The notes under the pieces were generated by a model that had not been told where the DNA came from, ran no database searches, and was given only the letters and a program-made list of their open reading frames with translations. Below, one piece after another: positions 9,801-19,896 of a stretch of DNA of 64,000 nucleotides (position 1 is its first letter; each line of letters starts with the position of its first letter). The DNA comes from Picochlorum sp. 'celeri' (Eukaryota > Chlorophyta > Trebouxiophyceae): assembly GCA_010909725.1 (NCBI GenBank), contig JAACMV010000006.1, forward strand, positions 186,001 through 250,000, read 5' to 3'. Made by a program: the position numbers and the translations under genes.

Positions 9801-12296
9801 GCTTTGTCCTCTGGCTTTGGACAGGTCAATGATGACTTCAGTATCGCCCAAAGTGCTTACCCTGGGACGCCAGAAGAAGCTAAGAATGTCGCTTGTTTAA
9901 GTCGCTTGGTCAGTTTGGCGTGCTCTAAAGAAGCTGGTTTGCTTGGAGGTGCCTGGATTGTAATCTTCAAGGTATTGAGCGGATTAGAAAAATTAAAGGA
10001 ACGGCTGTCCCCTGAAGTTGAAAACCCATTGCCTTCAAATCTGCATCTGAAATGGATGCCTCGATCTTTCAGCAACAAACTGCAGGCCTCAAAGATTGGG
10101 TCACATGAGCCTAGAAAAGGACCCACTAGAACAGTGATAAGGGATTCACAGGGGCCATTGATAATTAGAGAAGAACCTGGTATGGGAGTTGTGATTTGGG
10201 CTGAAACTTCAGGGGCAGCATCAATCGAGCGAATTTTTGCCAACAGTACTGAGCTGGATGGAGAATCGATATTAACCTTCATGCGAGCACTATGTGCTAT
10301 TAGTCAGGAGGAGCTTGAGCATACTGGGGGCTCATCTACGAGAATTTATTTGCTACAGCGTGTTGTTGAGTGTTCGTACTTCAATGCTGGACGCATTAGA
10401 TTGGTATGGCAAAAGATATGGACAGTTGTATCGCAGCATTTGGTTTCAGCAGCATGCTGTCCTGACACATATGTTGCAATGTTTGCTGTGGACTCATTGC
10501 GACAATTAGCAGATAAACTTCTTTGTCGTACTGAGTTAGCGGGATTCTCTGGTCAAGGGGAAGCAATTCGACCCCTTGGATCTGTCATTAGATGCAGTGA
10601 TTCCACAGCAGTTAGAGAATTGTCTATTGCATGTATTGCTCATATTGTTGATTCGCATCACGAGCGAATAGCAGGTGGTTGGTGGGCAGTTATTGATGCT
10701 TTGGCAATTTCTGCTTCCGACACTTCTACAGAAGTCATAACTCAGTCAATTGATATTATGCGTGGAGTTTTTAAGCTTCTTTTCCTGGATTCAAGAGAAG
10801 GCGCTGGTCATGATCTTCTAGAGGAGTGTGTGCATGCTGCAGTGACGGTAGTTACCAACCAAAGCTATGAGGAGGACACTGCTCCTGCAACTACATCATT
10901 AGAACTATTTCAGATGCTTTGTCAACAGCTGTACGAGTCAAAGACAGAGAGACAAGTGATTCAAAGGTGGATATCTGTTTTGTCGCCTCTCGCAGCAATT
11001 TCCAGATCAGATCCTCGACCAGAAGTTGCTGATACAGCATCTACAGTTCTTTTCTATGCTTTGACAACATATGGAGACTGCTTTGATCGAGATATGTGGG
11101 AGAATATTTTTGAAGTGGTGATTAGTCCAGTCCTATCTGTGTGTCCAACACCTATTTCCCAAGATTTGATTGAGATGATTGTACCAAACGCACAATATGC
11201 AGAGCATCCCGTGTCTTTCAAGGAATCAAAGGACGTTTTGAAGTTTTATACCGAGTATAATGCACCTGTTCAGCATATCAAGCCCTGGACAAGAGAAAGC
11301 TCGCTGCGGATTGTTCGTCTAGCAAACAGTCACTTGCCAAGCCTTTGGGACACTATGTCAAGCTGTCCCATGGCATCTCACCTGGCAGTAGACTTTCTTA
11401 AAATTTTATGGTCGTACTCGATATTTCAGGACGAGATCATTGCAGAAATCTCCGAAACTTTGTGTGAAAGGATGTTTTCAATGGTGTGTAGTTCTGTTCC
11501 CCCAGGTTCTTGGAAAGACATTACTCGAGTCTTTGCAACATGGTTGAGTCTTCCGGATATTGATGAAGTTGTCCCATCAAGAGCAGAGGATGAGCTTCGA
11601 AGACGATGTAACAGTGTCATCAAAGGCTTTAATCTCGTTGCATGGGTGCTGATGAACTGTACAGTTCCACAAGAATTTGTGTGGGGTATTGTGCAAGTGA
11701 TGCAAAGCAGTATCGAGGCAATTCGGGCATTGAATGACAATCATAGTGCACGAGTGAGGCTGGAAAAGTTGCTGCGTTTCCCTGCCTCATCCAGAAAACT
11801 AGATGCTCACGATGAATCACCAACAGGGAAAGAACATGTTGCAAATAGGTTTGAGAGCCTTGCAGATGCTGTTGTTGACACTGTAGAAAGGACGGACGAG
11901 AAGTTCCTCCCAGCATTTAGTAGGGTCGAGACATTGGGAGAGAAAGCCTTTGCTGATTCCATCATGCATGTTGCTAAAGAAAACTTGGCAGGAATTGAAA
12001 AGCAAGATGAGCTATATTCCATGCTAGTAGATTGCATCGTGCAGAAGGTTCATCAGAGCTGTGAGAGATTAGAACAGATTGAAAACTACCACAATAGTGA
12101 TACTTTCTGGTTGGAAACTGAAAGGATTTCATCCAGTGCATCATTATTGGTGTACCTTACAGACATTCCAGAAAAGTACTGGGAGAATAAGAAGAATGAT
12201 ATGATGAAGTGCGCGTCTCAAATGGTTCGATTCCAGAATACTGGAGTCCGAAAAGCTATATCCGTGTTTTTCCAAAAGCTAGCAGGGAAACCTTAG
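6900..12296 (+). CDS. BIG/Sec7-type ARF guanine nucleotide exchange factor
   Basis: Large trans-Golgi/endosomal GEF that activates ARF GTPases. The ATG at 6900 is preceded only by a TTG in frame. The open frame reads straight through 6900-12296, but 8931-9005 is almost certainly an intron: 75 nt, GTACGC donor, TTGCAG acceptor, removable without changing frame. Splicing it restores the Sec7 motif and gives about 1773 aa. The N-terminal DCB and HUS regions are present (HUS: NLFERTVNSLARE). The Sec7 domain spans ~600-765, with FRLPGEAQKIDR carrying the catalytic Glu and IMLNTDAHNP following. The C-terminal HDS-like helical region is long, as in BIG proteins. ARF1, its expected substrate, lies at 21.3 kb. 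The stop codon is 3 nt from the stop codon of the convergent PIH gene. Confidence 0.93.
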   Translation: MNRSNSSLHINLEVFVNKQLDEIERQAAGTSNKDKIIRQSCCFVKRIVSDYGSISPSLPDQEKEDSTFGSRGIHGASGGLPEEVTVPLLSLLKSCLETKNERVIEPALSCLHKLIAYMYLQGETRASGRLDDAGNIVTTVVLMAAKAASTPFSNHSVQLTAVKTLLTATTAEYFIPHGDCLMLAVRTAFNIAINGATKDVQNAAASALLQMLNTLLKRVANQVITPSGTPIKSHGSDTYIKDSSSPLEKHQSAGFGDDGALGIGEGPVTIADKRAAKLSQLAEQSDIRGLEEALTSSIPSPIKPLKSLKVKTSSKEEQHLLLKEREKIDQTPGSSEIPSLRRVDTPPDPRRALMRDLRASEWKALTTPEKDFVIVLSAMCKMASRETGSGAAGTYYHTGKLFALDTVVKVLTNPMHEWDYIRTELAIQLRQPLCLAILRNCKSPYESAIAGSVNILCAILNASPLRSTLRAEIGALYPLIILRPLENGGVNHSGMQKHAIAALHGLEKICAHPQVLVDIFVNFDCSMQASNLFERTVNSLAREASTPPKQFPQGWSVAKSSLLKCIDSLDTWAGPLKPWLNDASNLEEEASIEEVLPGRDQDVLRQIHLDKAKKSSLQEGLAYFNQDPIKGVDYLLDSNVIESDPDSIAQFLIGHDSKLDPEAVGELLGHHDERSIKVRWLPGLHRNVLFCVRIHLLHYILQIMHAFVRKLDFSGLTVDAALRVMLRGFRLPGEAQKIDRIMEKFAEKYCEDNPHVFPIADAAYLLSFAVIMLNTDAHNPMAERRIQGDDFVTMCTYQTEAGEYEQIMPTNELLDLYTRIVDEEIAVPKSRKSFSANQRSRNRSLRRLAAATGLSKLVAPFHPGNSWDKQYGADQERMEMDKLSMQISTFSSAVSEKDMWKTATHAEHARPMLQVAGDPICKSLIINLRAANSVAEAMPILKGFEQAIKLCALLWLENLTLQFVKGLALSSGFGQVNDDFSIAQSAYPGTPEEAKNVACLSRLVSLACSKEAGLLGGAWIVIFKVLSGLEKLKERLSPEVENPLPSNLHLKWMPRSFSNKLQASKIGSHEPRKGPTRTVIRDSQGPLIIREEPGMGVVIWAETSGAASIERIFANSTELDGESILTFMRALCAISQEELEHTGGSSTRIYLLQRVVECSYFNAGRIRLVWQKIWTVVSQHLVSAACCPDTYVAMFAVDSLRQLADKLLCRTELAGFSGQGEAIRPLGSVIRCSDSTAVRELSIACIAHIVDSHHERIAGGWWAVIDALAISASDTSTEVITQSIDIMRGVFKLLFLDSREGAGHDLLEECVHAAVTVVTNQSYEEDTAPATTSLELFQMLCQQLYESKTERQVIQRWISVLSPLAAISRSDPRPEVADTASTVLFYALTTYGDCFDRDMWENIFEVVISPVLSVCPTPISQDLIEMIVPNAQYAEHPVSFKESKDVLKFYTEYNAPVQHIKPWTRESSLRIVRLANSHLPSLWDTMSSCPMASHLAVDFLKILWSYSIFQDEIIAEISETLCERMFSMVCSSVPPGSWKDITRVFATWLSLPDIDEVVPSRAEDELRRRCNSVIKGFNLVAWVLMNCTVPQEFVWGIVQVMQSSIEAIRALNDNHSARVRLEKLLRFPASSRKLDAHDESPTGKEHVANRFESLADAVVDTVERTDEKFLPAFSRVETLGEKAFADSIMHVAKENLAGIEKQDELYSMLVDCIVQKVHQSCERLEQIENYHNSDTFWLETERISSSASLLVYLTDIPEKYWENKKNDMMKCASQMVRFQNTGVRKAISVFFQKLAGKP

Positions 12297-12299
12297 TCA

Positions 12300-13330
12300 T
12301 CATGTAATCCCAATTGTCTGCCTAAATCTTGCAAGCGACAACTCCAAAGTCAAGGTCTCTTTCTCTAGACTACACAATGCTCGATTGACACGGTGTGAGT
12401 CGAGACTAAGATTTGTCTCTAACGAAAGGCGCTCACATTTGGGGAGATCAATGTGAATCACCGACCCACTGATCCTGACGTGCCCAGCAGTAGGGTGATC
12501 TGCCAACACACAACAGGACTCTTTGACTAATCTCACGACTATTCTGATACTATGCACTGGATGTCCTACGAATGACATACTCCAATCTTCTTTATGTAGG
12601 CGATGCGTACATTCCACACCATCTTCTGTCGTATCTACTGTTACCATGTCCTTCTTTGATGCAACACTGGGTTCAGGCAGCACATCCATCAAGACAGTCT
12701 CATCCATTCCCCACAACATGATGGACTCCAAGCTCCCCTTACTCTTCATCCTAGGAAGCTTGATATCTGGGTCAAGGTACATTCCTGTATCTTTTGCCAC
12801 TTTCGACATCACCATGGCAATCAGATGCATTTTGAAATTCACATTCTCAAACGCAGCCTGAAGCACCCTTGGATGCGTGGCACAATGTATCACTGCAGTC
12901 ACACCAAAGCACCTCCATCAACTCTATACATCTTCCCTATGAACCTATACGTATATCATACCGGTACAAGCATCTCCACGCTTGTCCACATCCATTTTGG
13001 GTTTGGATATAAAAAACTCAAGCCGGATATTCTCCTCCCAACCATCCTCATCTACCCATGATGCCGTTAAATCACCTTCTCCCTCCCATCCAACTGGTAA
13101 TATCGACCTCGCACTTGAACAGACGTTAATAAACACCTTTCTTTGGTCCTCATCCCTGCTTTTAATGACAAAACCAGGTTTGGGTATATTAGCAGGATCT
13201 GTCACCCGTATACCCTGTACAGTGGATTTAACAATGCATCATGTGAATATATACACCCATTATACCATCTAGATCGCACCTGATCCACAACATGGGAAAG
13301 TTCTTCACCTAGACTGCTCCGAACTGGCAT
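12300..13330 (-). CDS. PIH1-domain protein (R2TP/dynein-assembly type)
   Basis: Three exons: 13280-13330, 12962-13214 and 12300-12892, total 298 aa. The PIH1 core is clear: IPKPGFVIKSRDEDQRKVFI, NVCSSAR, and then DKRGDACT joined across the second intron to VIHCATHPRVLQAA. The C-terminal part (SLETNLSLDSHRVNRALCSL) looks like the CS-type beta-sandwich of PIH1D1 and related proteins. PIH proteins are HSP90 co-chaperone adaptors; some build R2TP, others preassemble axonemal dynein arms in the cytoplasm. Which subfamily applies is not decided here, though a flagellate role would fit SPEF1 at 17 kb. The start ATG follows an in-frame TAG about 40 nt upstream. The 3' end abuts the ARF-GEF gene. Confidence 0.82.
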
Positions 13331-13653
13331 GAGTAACTTTGACAGGGCTATAACTACTCCACACGCATTCTATGGCATTGATCAACCTCTCAACGCATCT
13401 TTGGGGGTCTGAGAAATATCATAATAATCTCATAATTCGTGTTTTTCAAGTGTCCTTGGTTGGATTCAAACCCCCCTTTTGTGATGGGGTCAGATCAGAC
13501 AGGCATTCGTGAATATCGCCATGAGAAGCGCCTTAGATACCCTGAGACAGCCATGGGAAGGGCTCATTTTAAAGCATCAACATGATGTCTTTAGTAATAG
13601 GGTGAAACAAAGGAGTCTGAGTGCATTCAGAGGAACGCGTTTGTGACTTGAAT
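13331..13653. other. Divergent intergenic region
   Basis: About 320 nt between the PIH and Vps62-like starts. No gene, tRNA or clear palindrome chain was seen. Confidence 0.35.
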
Positions 13654-15069
13654 ATGGAAGGGCAAGGCAGGAGGGGTCTTCTTCTGGAGATTTTTCTGAT
13701 TTTAGTTGTGAGTAGCTCTGTATATGCTTTTGAGAGAGTTGAGACGTCAAGTTCTGCGTGTTCTGTACAAGAACCTCCGCCGGTGATCCCTCTGGAGAGC
13801 GTACCCTGTTCAGGGAGTGAGGAGGCGACCATTGAGGAGGCCAAAGATAGGGCTTGGAGGTTTGCACCGGTGGTGAAATTCCATCCATTGGAACGGTATC
13901 ATTTGCAAGATATCTCTGCATGGTATAATGCCTCGGTATTTATGGGAGCAGATGGGTCAGGGGATCCAAATGTCAAACGGGGGTACAGAACTCTGAGAAC
14001 TGGGGCAGCCATGTCTGATGAGGAACGAGAGGCGTTGATTTCGGGGGCACCGTTTGATGCGAATGGCCATAGTACTGCTGATATATATTATACAGTGAGT
14101 GATTATGATGACGGTCGATTCTGGTTGTATAACTTTGACCTCTTTTTCTCGTGGAATGGATGTTCAAATCAAGAGCTGGTGTTTGATAGCACGGCGCTGA
14201 AATACATCATGTGCCCAGCAGGGGAGCACGAAGGTGATTTGGAACGGCTTTCTGTTCTTGTTTGCAAGTCGGATTATAGGATTGCGAGGATTGGGTATAA
14301 TCAGCATGGTTGGTCAGAAGTCAGAGATTGCGATGCAGGGAACTGCCCTGTGGATGCAGGTACAGGGAATCCTGTGGTGTACTCAGCACTTGAATCTCAT
14401 AGTTTATATCCAGAAAACAATGGATTTCACGTATATTATGCATTTGGTCCCATTTATATTGGCGATAGGACTGGAGATGATGCTGAGAAAATGTTTGTGC
14501 CTCGTGCAGACAATGTTGTGTATTTGCCACCTCTAGCAGAGATTGAAGCAACAAATGGATGGGAATGGGCAAAATTCTCAGGTAACTGGGGCTCCCTCAT
14601 ATCTCCATATCCTACAATGCTGTATTGCTTATCAGATGATGGTCGTTCTCCGTTTGACAATATATGTGAGGATACAAGTGCCTCGCAGTTGATCACATCT
14701 GTGTCATCAAGCATCGGTCTTGCCAATCCTGCGGATGAACAGTTCATGCATGGACCTCTGTTCCGCCCATCTAATTTTCAAATTAAAGGGACGGAGGTGG
14801 CGCCAATTGTGGAGAGCGGAATCACAATTCTGACTTGTGCTGATGATGTGGCAGCTGCAGCAAGATCAAATCTGATGAATGAATCTGCACAGATTCCTCC
14901 GGCTGAAGAGGCTGTGGTAGAAGAAACACTTCGTGAACAAATTACAGAGAATAGCGAGATGAATGAAATAGTCGTGGCAGCTCCACCCCCCAGGCCTTCC
15001 TCTAGTTTTGCTGCATATCCCCTTATATGGTCTCTTTCTCTATTGTTTTCTCTCCTGAATTGCTTTTGA
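13654..15069 (+). CDS. Secreted Vps62-like (DUF946) protein, possible GPI anchor
   Basis: Single exon, 471 aa. The ATG at 13654 opens a signal peptide ending near SSVYA. The body matches the Vps62/DUF946 family of plants and fungi: RFAPVVKFHPLERYHLQD, then DIYYTVSDYDDGRFWLYNF, a segment HEGDLERLSVLVCK, and ALESHSLYPENNGFH. The family's molecular role is poorly known; the yeast name comes from a vacuolar sorting screen. The last residues run from small Ser/Ala (RPSSSFAAYPL) into a hydrophobic tail ending at the stop, the layout of a GPI-attachment signal or a C-terminal anchor. Convergent with the primase gene, 45 nt between stop codons. Confidence 0.82.
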   Translation: MEGQGRRGLLLEIFLILVVSSSVYAFERVETSSSACSVQEPPPVIPLESVPCSGSEEATIEEAKDRAWRFAPVVKFHPLERYHLQDISAWYNASVFMGADGSGDPNVKRGYRTLRTGAAMSDEEREALISGAPFDANGHSTADIYYTVSDYDDGRFWLYNFDLFFSWNGCSNQELVFDSTALKYIMCPAGEHEGDLERLSVLVCKSDYRIARIGYNQHGWSEVRDCDAGNCPVDAGTGNPVVYSALESHSLYPENNGFHVYYAFGPIYIGDRTGDDAEKMFVPRADNVVYLPPLAEIEATNGWEWAKFSGNWGSLISPYPTMLYCLSDDGRSPFDNICEDTSASQLITSVSSSIGLANPADEQFMHGPLFRPSNFQIKGTEVAPIVESGITILTCADDVAAAARSNLMNESAQIPPAEEAVVEETLREQITENSEMNEIVVAAPPPRPSSSFAAYPLIWSLSLLFSLLNCF

Positions 15070-15114
15070 GTTACATGTCTAGCAGTCAAAACTATTTTTC
15101 ACCTTAGAATGGCA

Positions 15115-16778
15115 TCATGCAACAATTTTAGCGACTTTTTTCTTCCCATGGGCATCTACATGTGATGAGTTGGTTGTCTCCCCATCTCCATCTTCCCACC
15201 TGGGCGTCTTGCGCAATGTGGGTGCTGGAGTCATCATGGCCTCCTCTGTCGGCGGCAATGATTGTTTTTCGTCAACTGTAAGAACCTTGCGGCTCTCTGC
15301 AAAGTACTGATTCGGGTGATTTATTCCTGTATCACAGGAACAGCCCATTTTACCTTCCCATACAGTTGCACATGCCAGTTGATAGTGGCCTTGTGTTGCC
15401 TTTTTCACAGCTTCGTCAACCTTTGAGGCAGACAGATCTAATCTCGACAAACTCTGACGCAACGATTCCTCGCCCATCACTCTATACGGACATCCATGAA
15501 CCTGTCCAGGTCCAGGCATGGCATTGATTATTTTCAAACAAGAATGAGGGGTATAATCTTGCCTTTTTCCCTCCTTGCCATAGTTATGCCTAATGTTGTA
15601 CAGATATTGCTTATCAAATTTATCACCTGGGGCAACAGGAGCCATTTCTGTTCTCCAAAAACGGATGGCTTCCTCCATTGGTAACCCAATACCCTTGAGA
15701 AACAAACCAAGTTGCTGTCTCCCAGTATGCTTGAGATGATGCTGTGTTCTCAACGAATCCATCATCACAGACATACAAAGAGGAAAGGATTCCTTCTGTA
15801 GCCGGGGCAGCATGGAAGCGTTAATGCTTTCTTCGGATCCCCCGGATGACTTGACACCATTATAGTCTGGCCCAAGGTATCGTTCACTCAGACCTGAGAC
15901 CAAAGGCACTAGGCGTTCCTTTTCTTCACCAGCAGAAAAGGCACTCCATTGTCTCGAGAGCAATACCAAATGCTTGGAGAGATGAGATCGAAATGGAGCC
16001 ATGACAAGGGATCCAATTTGGTCCCGTGAGACGTATGCAAAACCCTCCCTCAGATAGACTCGTCTCATGGCAACCAAATCAGGCACTTTCTCAAAACCCA
16101 CCTTGTAAAACGATTCGTGTGCGCCTGACGACGAGAAGAGTGATTGTACTTGAGCCACTGAATTCGTTATAGATTGTAACGTGGCCTTCAAACACTCTTG
16201 CACGTCTTCAAATTCCGCCCTCGTGAGCACCTGAACAGGCAGGCCATGCTGCTCAATGAATGCCCTCTGATCTGATGACAGCATATCTTTAAAACGAGCC
16301 CTGAACAGCTCACACTCTTGATTCAAAAACCATTTCCTCTTATCTTCAGTCTGGCAAAATGCCAGACGCAGCACATAATGCGATGCCACGTCCTTTCGCA
16401 TCGTGGACTCCTTTGTTGCATCCTTCAAGTGCACCTGCGCCAGCTTGACAATCCTGTCCAACAATTCATCTCCTTTGTAGTTCCTTGCCTTCAAATCCTC
16501 AATCCCTCGCAACACTGCAGAACATGGAAAAACTATCGTCGACGATAGACCTACAGACATCGCATACTATACCAGAAAAACCTACCATGCAGCCGATCCA
16601 CTGCAAACCTCTCAAACTCCTCCAGGGAAATATCCCCATCTGGAGCCTCATCATACATTGATACCATCATCACCCGACCATTCTGCTGAGCAGATGAAAG
16701 AGATCCTGAAATCTCCTTATTCACAGCGATAGCTTTATCATGGCTGTTCAGAATCCTGTTCGCCTTCACCCAAGACAT
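15115..16778 (-). CDS. PRIM2: DNA primase large subunit (PriL/PRIM2)
   Basis: Regulatory subunit of the primase-polymerase alpha complex that makes RNA-DNA primers. Two exons, 16586-16778 and 15115-16514, total 530 aa. The N-terminal domain has SLEEFERFAVDRLH joined in phase 1 to VLRGIEDLK. The C-terminal iron-sulfur domain shows four cysteines at the expected places: FPLCMSVM, PHSCLKII, VHGCPYR and YQLACATVWEG, which coordinate the 4Fe-4S cluster in the family. HHLKHTGRQQLGLFLKGIGL is the conserved core motif. The final ~60 residues are a low-similarity tail ending in KKKVAKIVA. In-frame codons upstream of the ATG begin with GTG, so the ATG at 16778 is preferred. Confidence 0.93.
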
Positions 16779-17122
16779 GGCTACTGTTGTTATCACCCGT
16801 TCAATCAAGCCCAGTGCCACTCAGATACTGCCGAATAATACCACAATCTCGTTCAATCAGTAATTGATAAAGATTCGAGAAGTTCTAAACCACCGCTGCT
16901 GCGCTGTACCAGATTTTGGCGGAAACAACGGACGATTGGTCAATTGGCAGATGCTGTTTGTTGTTGGAATGGAGTATTCTTACAACAACAAAACAATAAT
17001 AACAACAATACTAATATGCCGATAACGTCGGCAAACCAAACCAAGATCAAGAATACACATGCTGCAACGAGATGAGACGCTCTCGTGTAGAGAAAAATTC
17101 AAAAATACCCTAGATGTTTTTA
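16779..17122. other. Intergenic, AT-rich
   Basis: Promoter side of PRIM2 and 3' side of SPEF1. It holds an A/C-rich run (CAACAA repeats near 16980-17010) and a small hairpin TGCCGA/TCGGCA at 17017-17033. No gene seen. Confidence 0.4.
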
Positions 17123-17743
17123 TTAGGGTATTATCTGCTCCTTGGAATAATCATCCACCAGGCGAGTCAATGCCTCAATCTTTGCATCCTTGAGCCGTAT
17201 CATCTCCTCTTGCTTTGCACATTTCAGCTCAAGAACCCGAATCACGTCGTGTAGCTCGTCAATCACTCTGCCATCATGGTCTTCAGACTGCCCTCTCCTC
17301 TCTGCTGCTGGAATGTGGGACACCATTCCCTTCTTCTCATCCATTTGAGTAGGACACGTATTCTCATCAGTACCACTCCCATGGCCTGCTGATAGTCTAT
17401 ACAACGTATTCCTCAACAACTTGAGCACCCTCTCCACGCACCCAACCTCGCAGGATACAACAGAACGCATTGTCTCCAGAGACAACTTCATCCCAATCTT
17501 CTTAAGTACTTTATCATTTAATGTCCTCCAATTCTCCATCTTCTGCTTCGAATTACTGGTAGGACTGTAATTGTGCAGGTCAACTAATTTCGGTTGGTAG
17601 TAATGAATAATATCTGCCACACACACAGCATCACTGAAATCCCTGGTGATATTCTTCTTCTGTTTAGAAAGCGGTATGCTATCTACCCATACGTAAATCT
17701 CACCGAGCTCATCTTCGTCGCGAATGTCTGGTAACAATCCCAT
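17123..17743 (-). CDS. SPEF1: SPEF1/CLAMP calponin-homology ciliary protein
   Basis: Intronless, 206 aa. The N-terminal CH-like domain (residues ~10-115) matches sperm flagellar protein 1: IYVWVDSIPLSKQKKNITRD, DFSDAVCVADIIHYYQPKLV and NWRTLNDKVLKKIGMKLS. The C-terminus (~155-206) is a predicted coiled coil, VIDELHDVIRVLELKCAKQE. In animals this family bundles microtubules and sits in the central apparatus of cilia. The length and domain order are those of SPEF1 rather than the longer SPEF2. Its presence supports a flagellated organism. Confidence 0.88.
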   Translation of the reverse strand: MGLLPDIRDEDELGEIYVWVDSIPLSKQKKNITRDFSDAVCVADIIHYYQPKLVDLHNYSPTSNSKQKMENWRTLNDKVLKKIGMKLSLETMRSVVSCEVGCVERVLKLLRNTLYRLSAGHGSGTDENTCPTQMDEKKGMVSHIPAAERRGQSEDHDGRVIDELHDVIRVLELKCAKQEEMIRLKDAKIEALTRLVDDYSKEQIIP

Positions 17744-18200
17744 TCTTTCCCTTTCCGCGTTACTCTTTTTCTGTATGGGTCTGGATACGATTTACATTGA
17801 CAATATATACATATATGCACCGTATTTGGTATGGATGTGAGCAGAGGATGGAGGAACAAATACCTCGAGTTCGGGCATCTCTCCTTCCCATCGACAGCCT
17901 CTGTTTGAAGGGCTCTGCTATCGTTTTTGTGTCTCACTCATGCAATCGCATGGGTCTTTTCGGTGGTCTCTTTGTAGCTTTTCTGTAGAGTGAATTCTCA
18001 TTATTCATCTTCTATTCTAGTCATAATATCGAATACAATAGATAATACTGTGTCGGAAGCGCGGTAGAGTTTGTACCGTGACTTTGTGATTGAATCGCAA
18101 TCATCAACCTTACAGCGGTCACCAAGCATCACAAAGGAACGGGGGTAATTGAGCGACTGCTGTGGATATTAATAACTCATTTTCCTTACATCGGCAGAAT
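17744..18200. other. Divergent intergenic region
   Basis: Between SPEF1 and the next gene. A hairpin-prone TGATTG/CAATCA lies near 18088. Just before the next ATG the stretch TTTTCCTTACATCGGCAG looks like a splice acceptor, so a 5' UTR intron or upstream exon is possible. No gene recognised. Confidence 0.4.
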
Positions 18201-19691
18201 ATGGAGGTCTCAGAGACCCGGGAAAGCAATTGGGGTCGGGCGAATGGCAGTCAGAATGTGCTGACCGTAGCAGTTCACAATCGACATGCTTCACAGATTG
18301 CACGTGTCAATTATCGACAAGATATGACATCCAATAGGCCTTCGAATATGCAGTTTTCGATTCACATGACGCTCGCCAATCAAGGTGCGACCAGCGCTGT
18401 GGAAGTTGGAGTGAGGCGGGATTTGGGGTCCCCAACGGAGGCGCTGAATTCGCGCATCGGGCATGCAGAGAACTCACATATTGTAGAAAATAAAGGGGAA
18501 TCTCTTAGTGATGACGAGGTGAACTACATCGGTGCAGCAGATGAGCCACCAGAGAGGGATTTCCATCATGCAGGCAGGCGGGGAAATGTGCACCAGACAC
18601 CCCAGGAGGCCCCGCCTCAACGAAGAGTGAGTGATTCCAATAGTACCAATCATCCAACTCTTCCTGTGGTAGCGAATCGGAGGGAAGAAAATCCGGAGCC
18701 ACGCGAAGAAGATATTCCATTAGTATGTATACAATTTTGCATGAGGTGTGTTGTGATGGTATTTAAAAATCTTGTCTCCTGAACTGTGCAGGCCGATATT
18801 TACCGTGCAATTCTCCAAGTCATGTCAGATAATAGACATGATGGCGTTTATATGAGCAATACAATGATTTGTAGAATGGTGCAATCGGCATGTCCTCATC
18901 GATCTCTACAGCATGTAGAGCTCCAGGACTCGCTCTCAGAAAGGGTACGCTTTCCACGTTGTGAAGAATCTGTATTCTTGAAATAATTTTACTACGACGT
19001 GCAGATACAATGTTTGGTGCGGGAGAAAGTACGCCGTGGCCTTTCAAGGGAATTTACTAGAGAAGTTATCAACATATATCAGTATGAGTATGGTGAACAA
19101 AATGTCCATCTTGATGGCAGGACAAAAGTGTACATCAGTCAAGCATTACGTGAAAGACTCTTGGAAGGTATGTATATGTGTTTAATATGTAGCAGGTGGC
19201 AGCCTATGCCAAACAATACATCTTTGAGGTGTGCAGGGGAAAACCAGGGGAGACCATCTTACAGATACTGGGGTGGCGATCCATATGGAAATCCCACATT
19301 CAGACGACTTTTATTTGCGCTTCAAGATGCTCATCTACGGGTATTAGGCTTTAACAGGCGGGATTTTCCAAATTTGAGATACACCCAAGACATCAATGAA
19401 GGTATCAGAACCATCCCCCCAGCAATTCTGGCATTCTATGTCTGCAAGGTACGCGGATGCAAGACGTTGCTTGATCCACCTGCGTCAACAGAAGTTTAAT
19501 TATGTATATGAAGGAGAAGCCTATCAATCTCACTCACACATGTCTATACACACGTGCAGTTTGAATGCCTTCTTTCACCCGAAATATCCAGCATGCAGAG
19601 CTGGTATACACGTGTCCTTCGGGTGGTCAGCAGACGCACGAGTGCATACGTCAGATTTCCTATCAATAACGAGCAGGCTTTCAGGCCCTAA
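18201..19691 (+). CDS. Hypothetical protein with conserved-looking C-terminal half
   Basis: Four exons joined in phase 0: 18201-18722, 18792-18944, 19005-19448 and 19560-19691, 416 aa. The N-terminal ~190 residues are polar and low-complexity. The C-terminal half is structured: DIYRAILQVMSDNRHDGVYM, a helical stretch EKVRRGLSREFTREVINIY, then CLICSRW and, further on, FYVCKFECLL. The paired cysteines could bind a metal, but no known zinc-finger spacing is recognised. I do not recognise the family. Ending in exon 3 at 19497 is an alternative, but the GTACGC donor and clean acceptor favour the fourth exon. Confidence 0.6.
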
Positions 19692-19896
19692 AGTTCATGG
19701 GGCCACGCTGAGCAAATATGCTTTGTATGCAAACCAGCTATATACATAAGGGACTTGTCAAGTCACAGGAGAGAGAAGAAAGAAAGATCCTAGTCATCTT
19801 GCCAGGATCAAGATGGCCCCTCATGCTGTCCAGTCCCACACAAGCATAATAATATTCTTTTCATGTAAGAATATCTGAATGGTATAGAACAATACC
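19692..19896. promoter_or_regulatory. CGL160 promoter with overlapping dyads
   Basis: Contains GACTTG/CAAGTC near 19752 and interlocking arms CATCTTG/CAAGATG near 19795. A chain runs into the CGL160 start codon: ATGGTAT (19879-19885) pairs with ATACCAT (19892-19898), and TACCATGGTA (19893-19902) overlaps ATGGTACCAT (19897-19906). Confidence 0.65.

Noticed and set aside
13440..13475. B-box-like GGATTCAAACC suggesting a tRNA
   Set aside because: No cloverleaf can be drawn around it.
19169..19196. 28-nt GT...AG segment inside exon 3 of the 18.2-kb gene as a micro-intron
   Set aside because: Far shorter than the other introns (about 60 nt or more) and its removal would break the frame.
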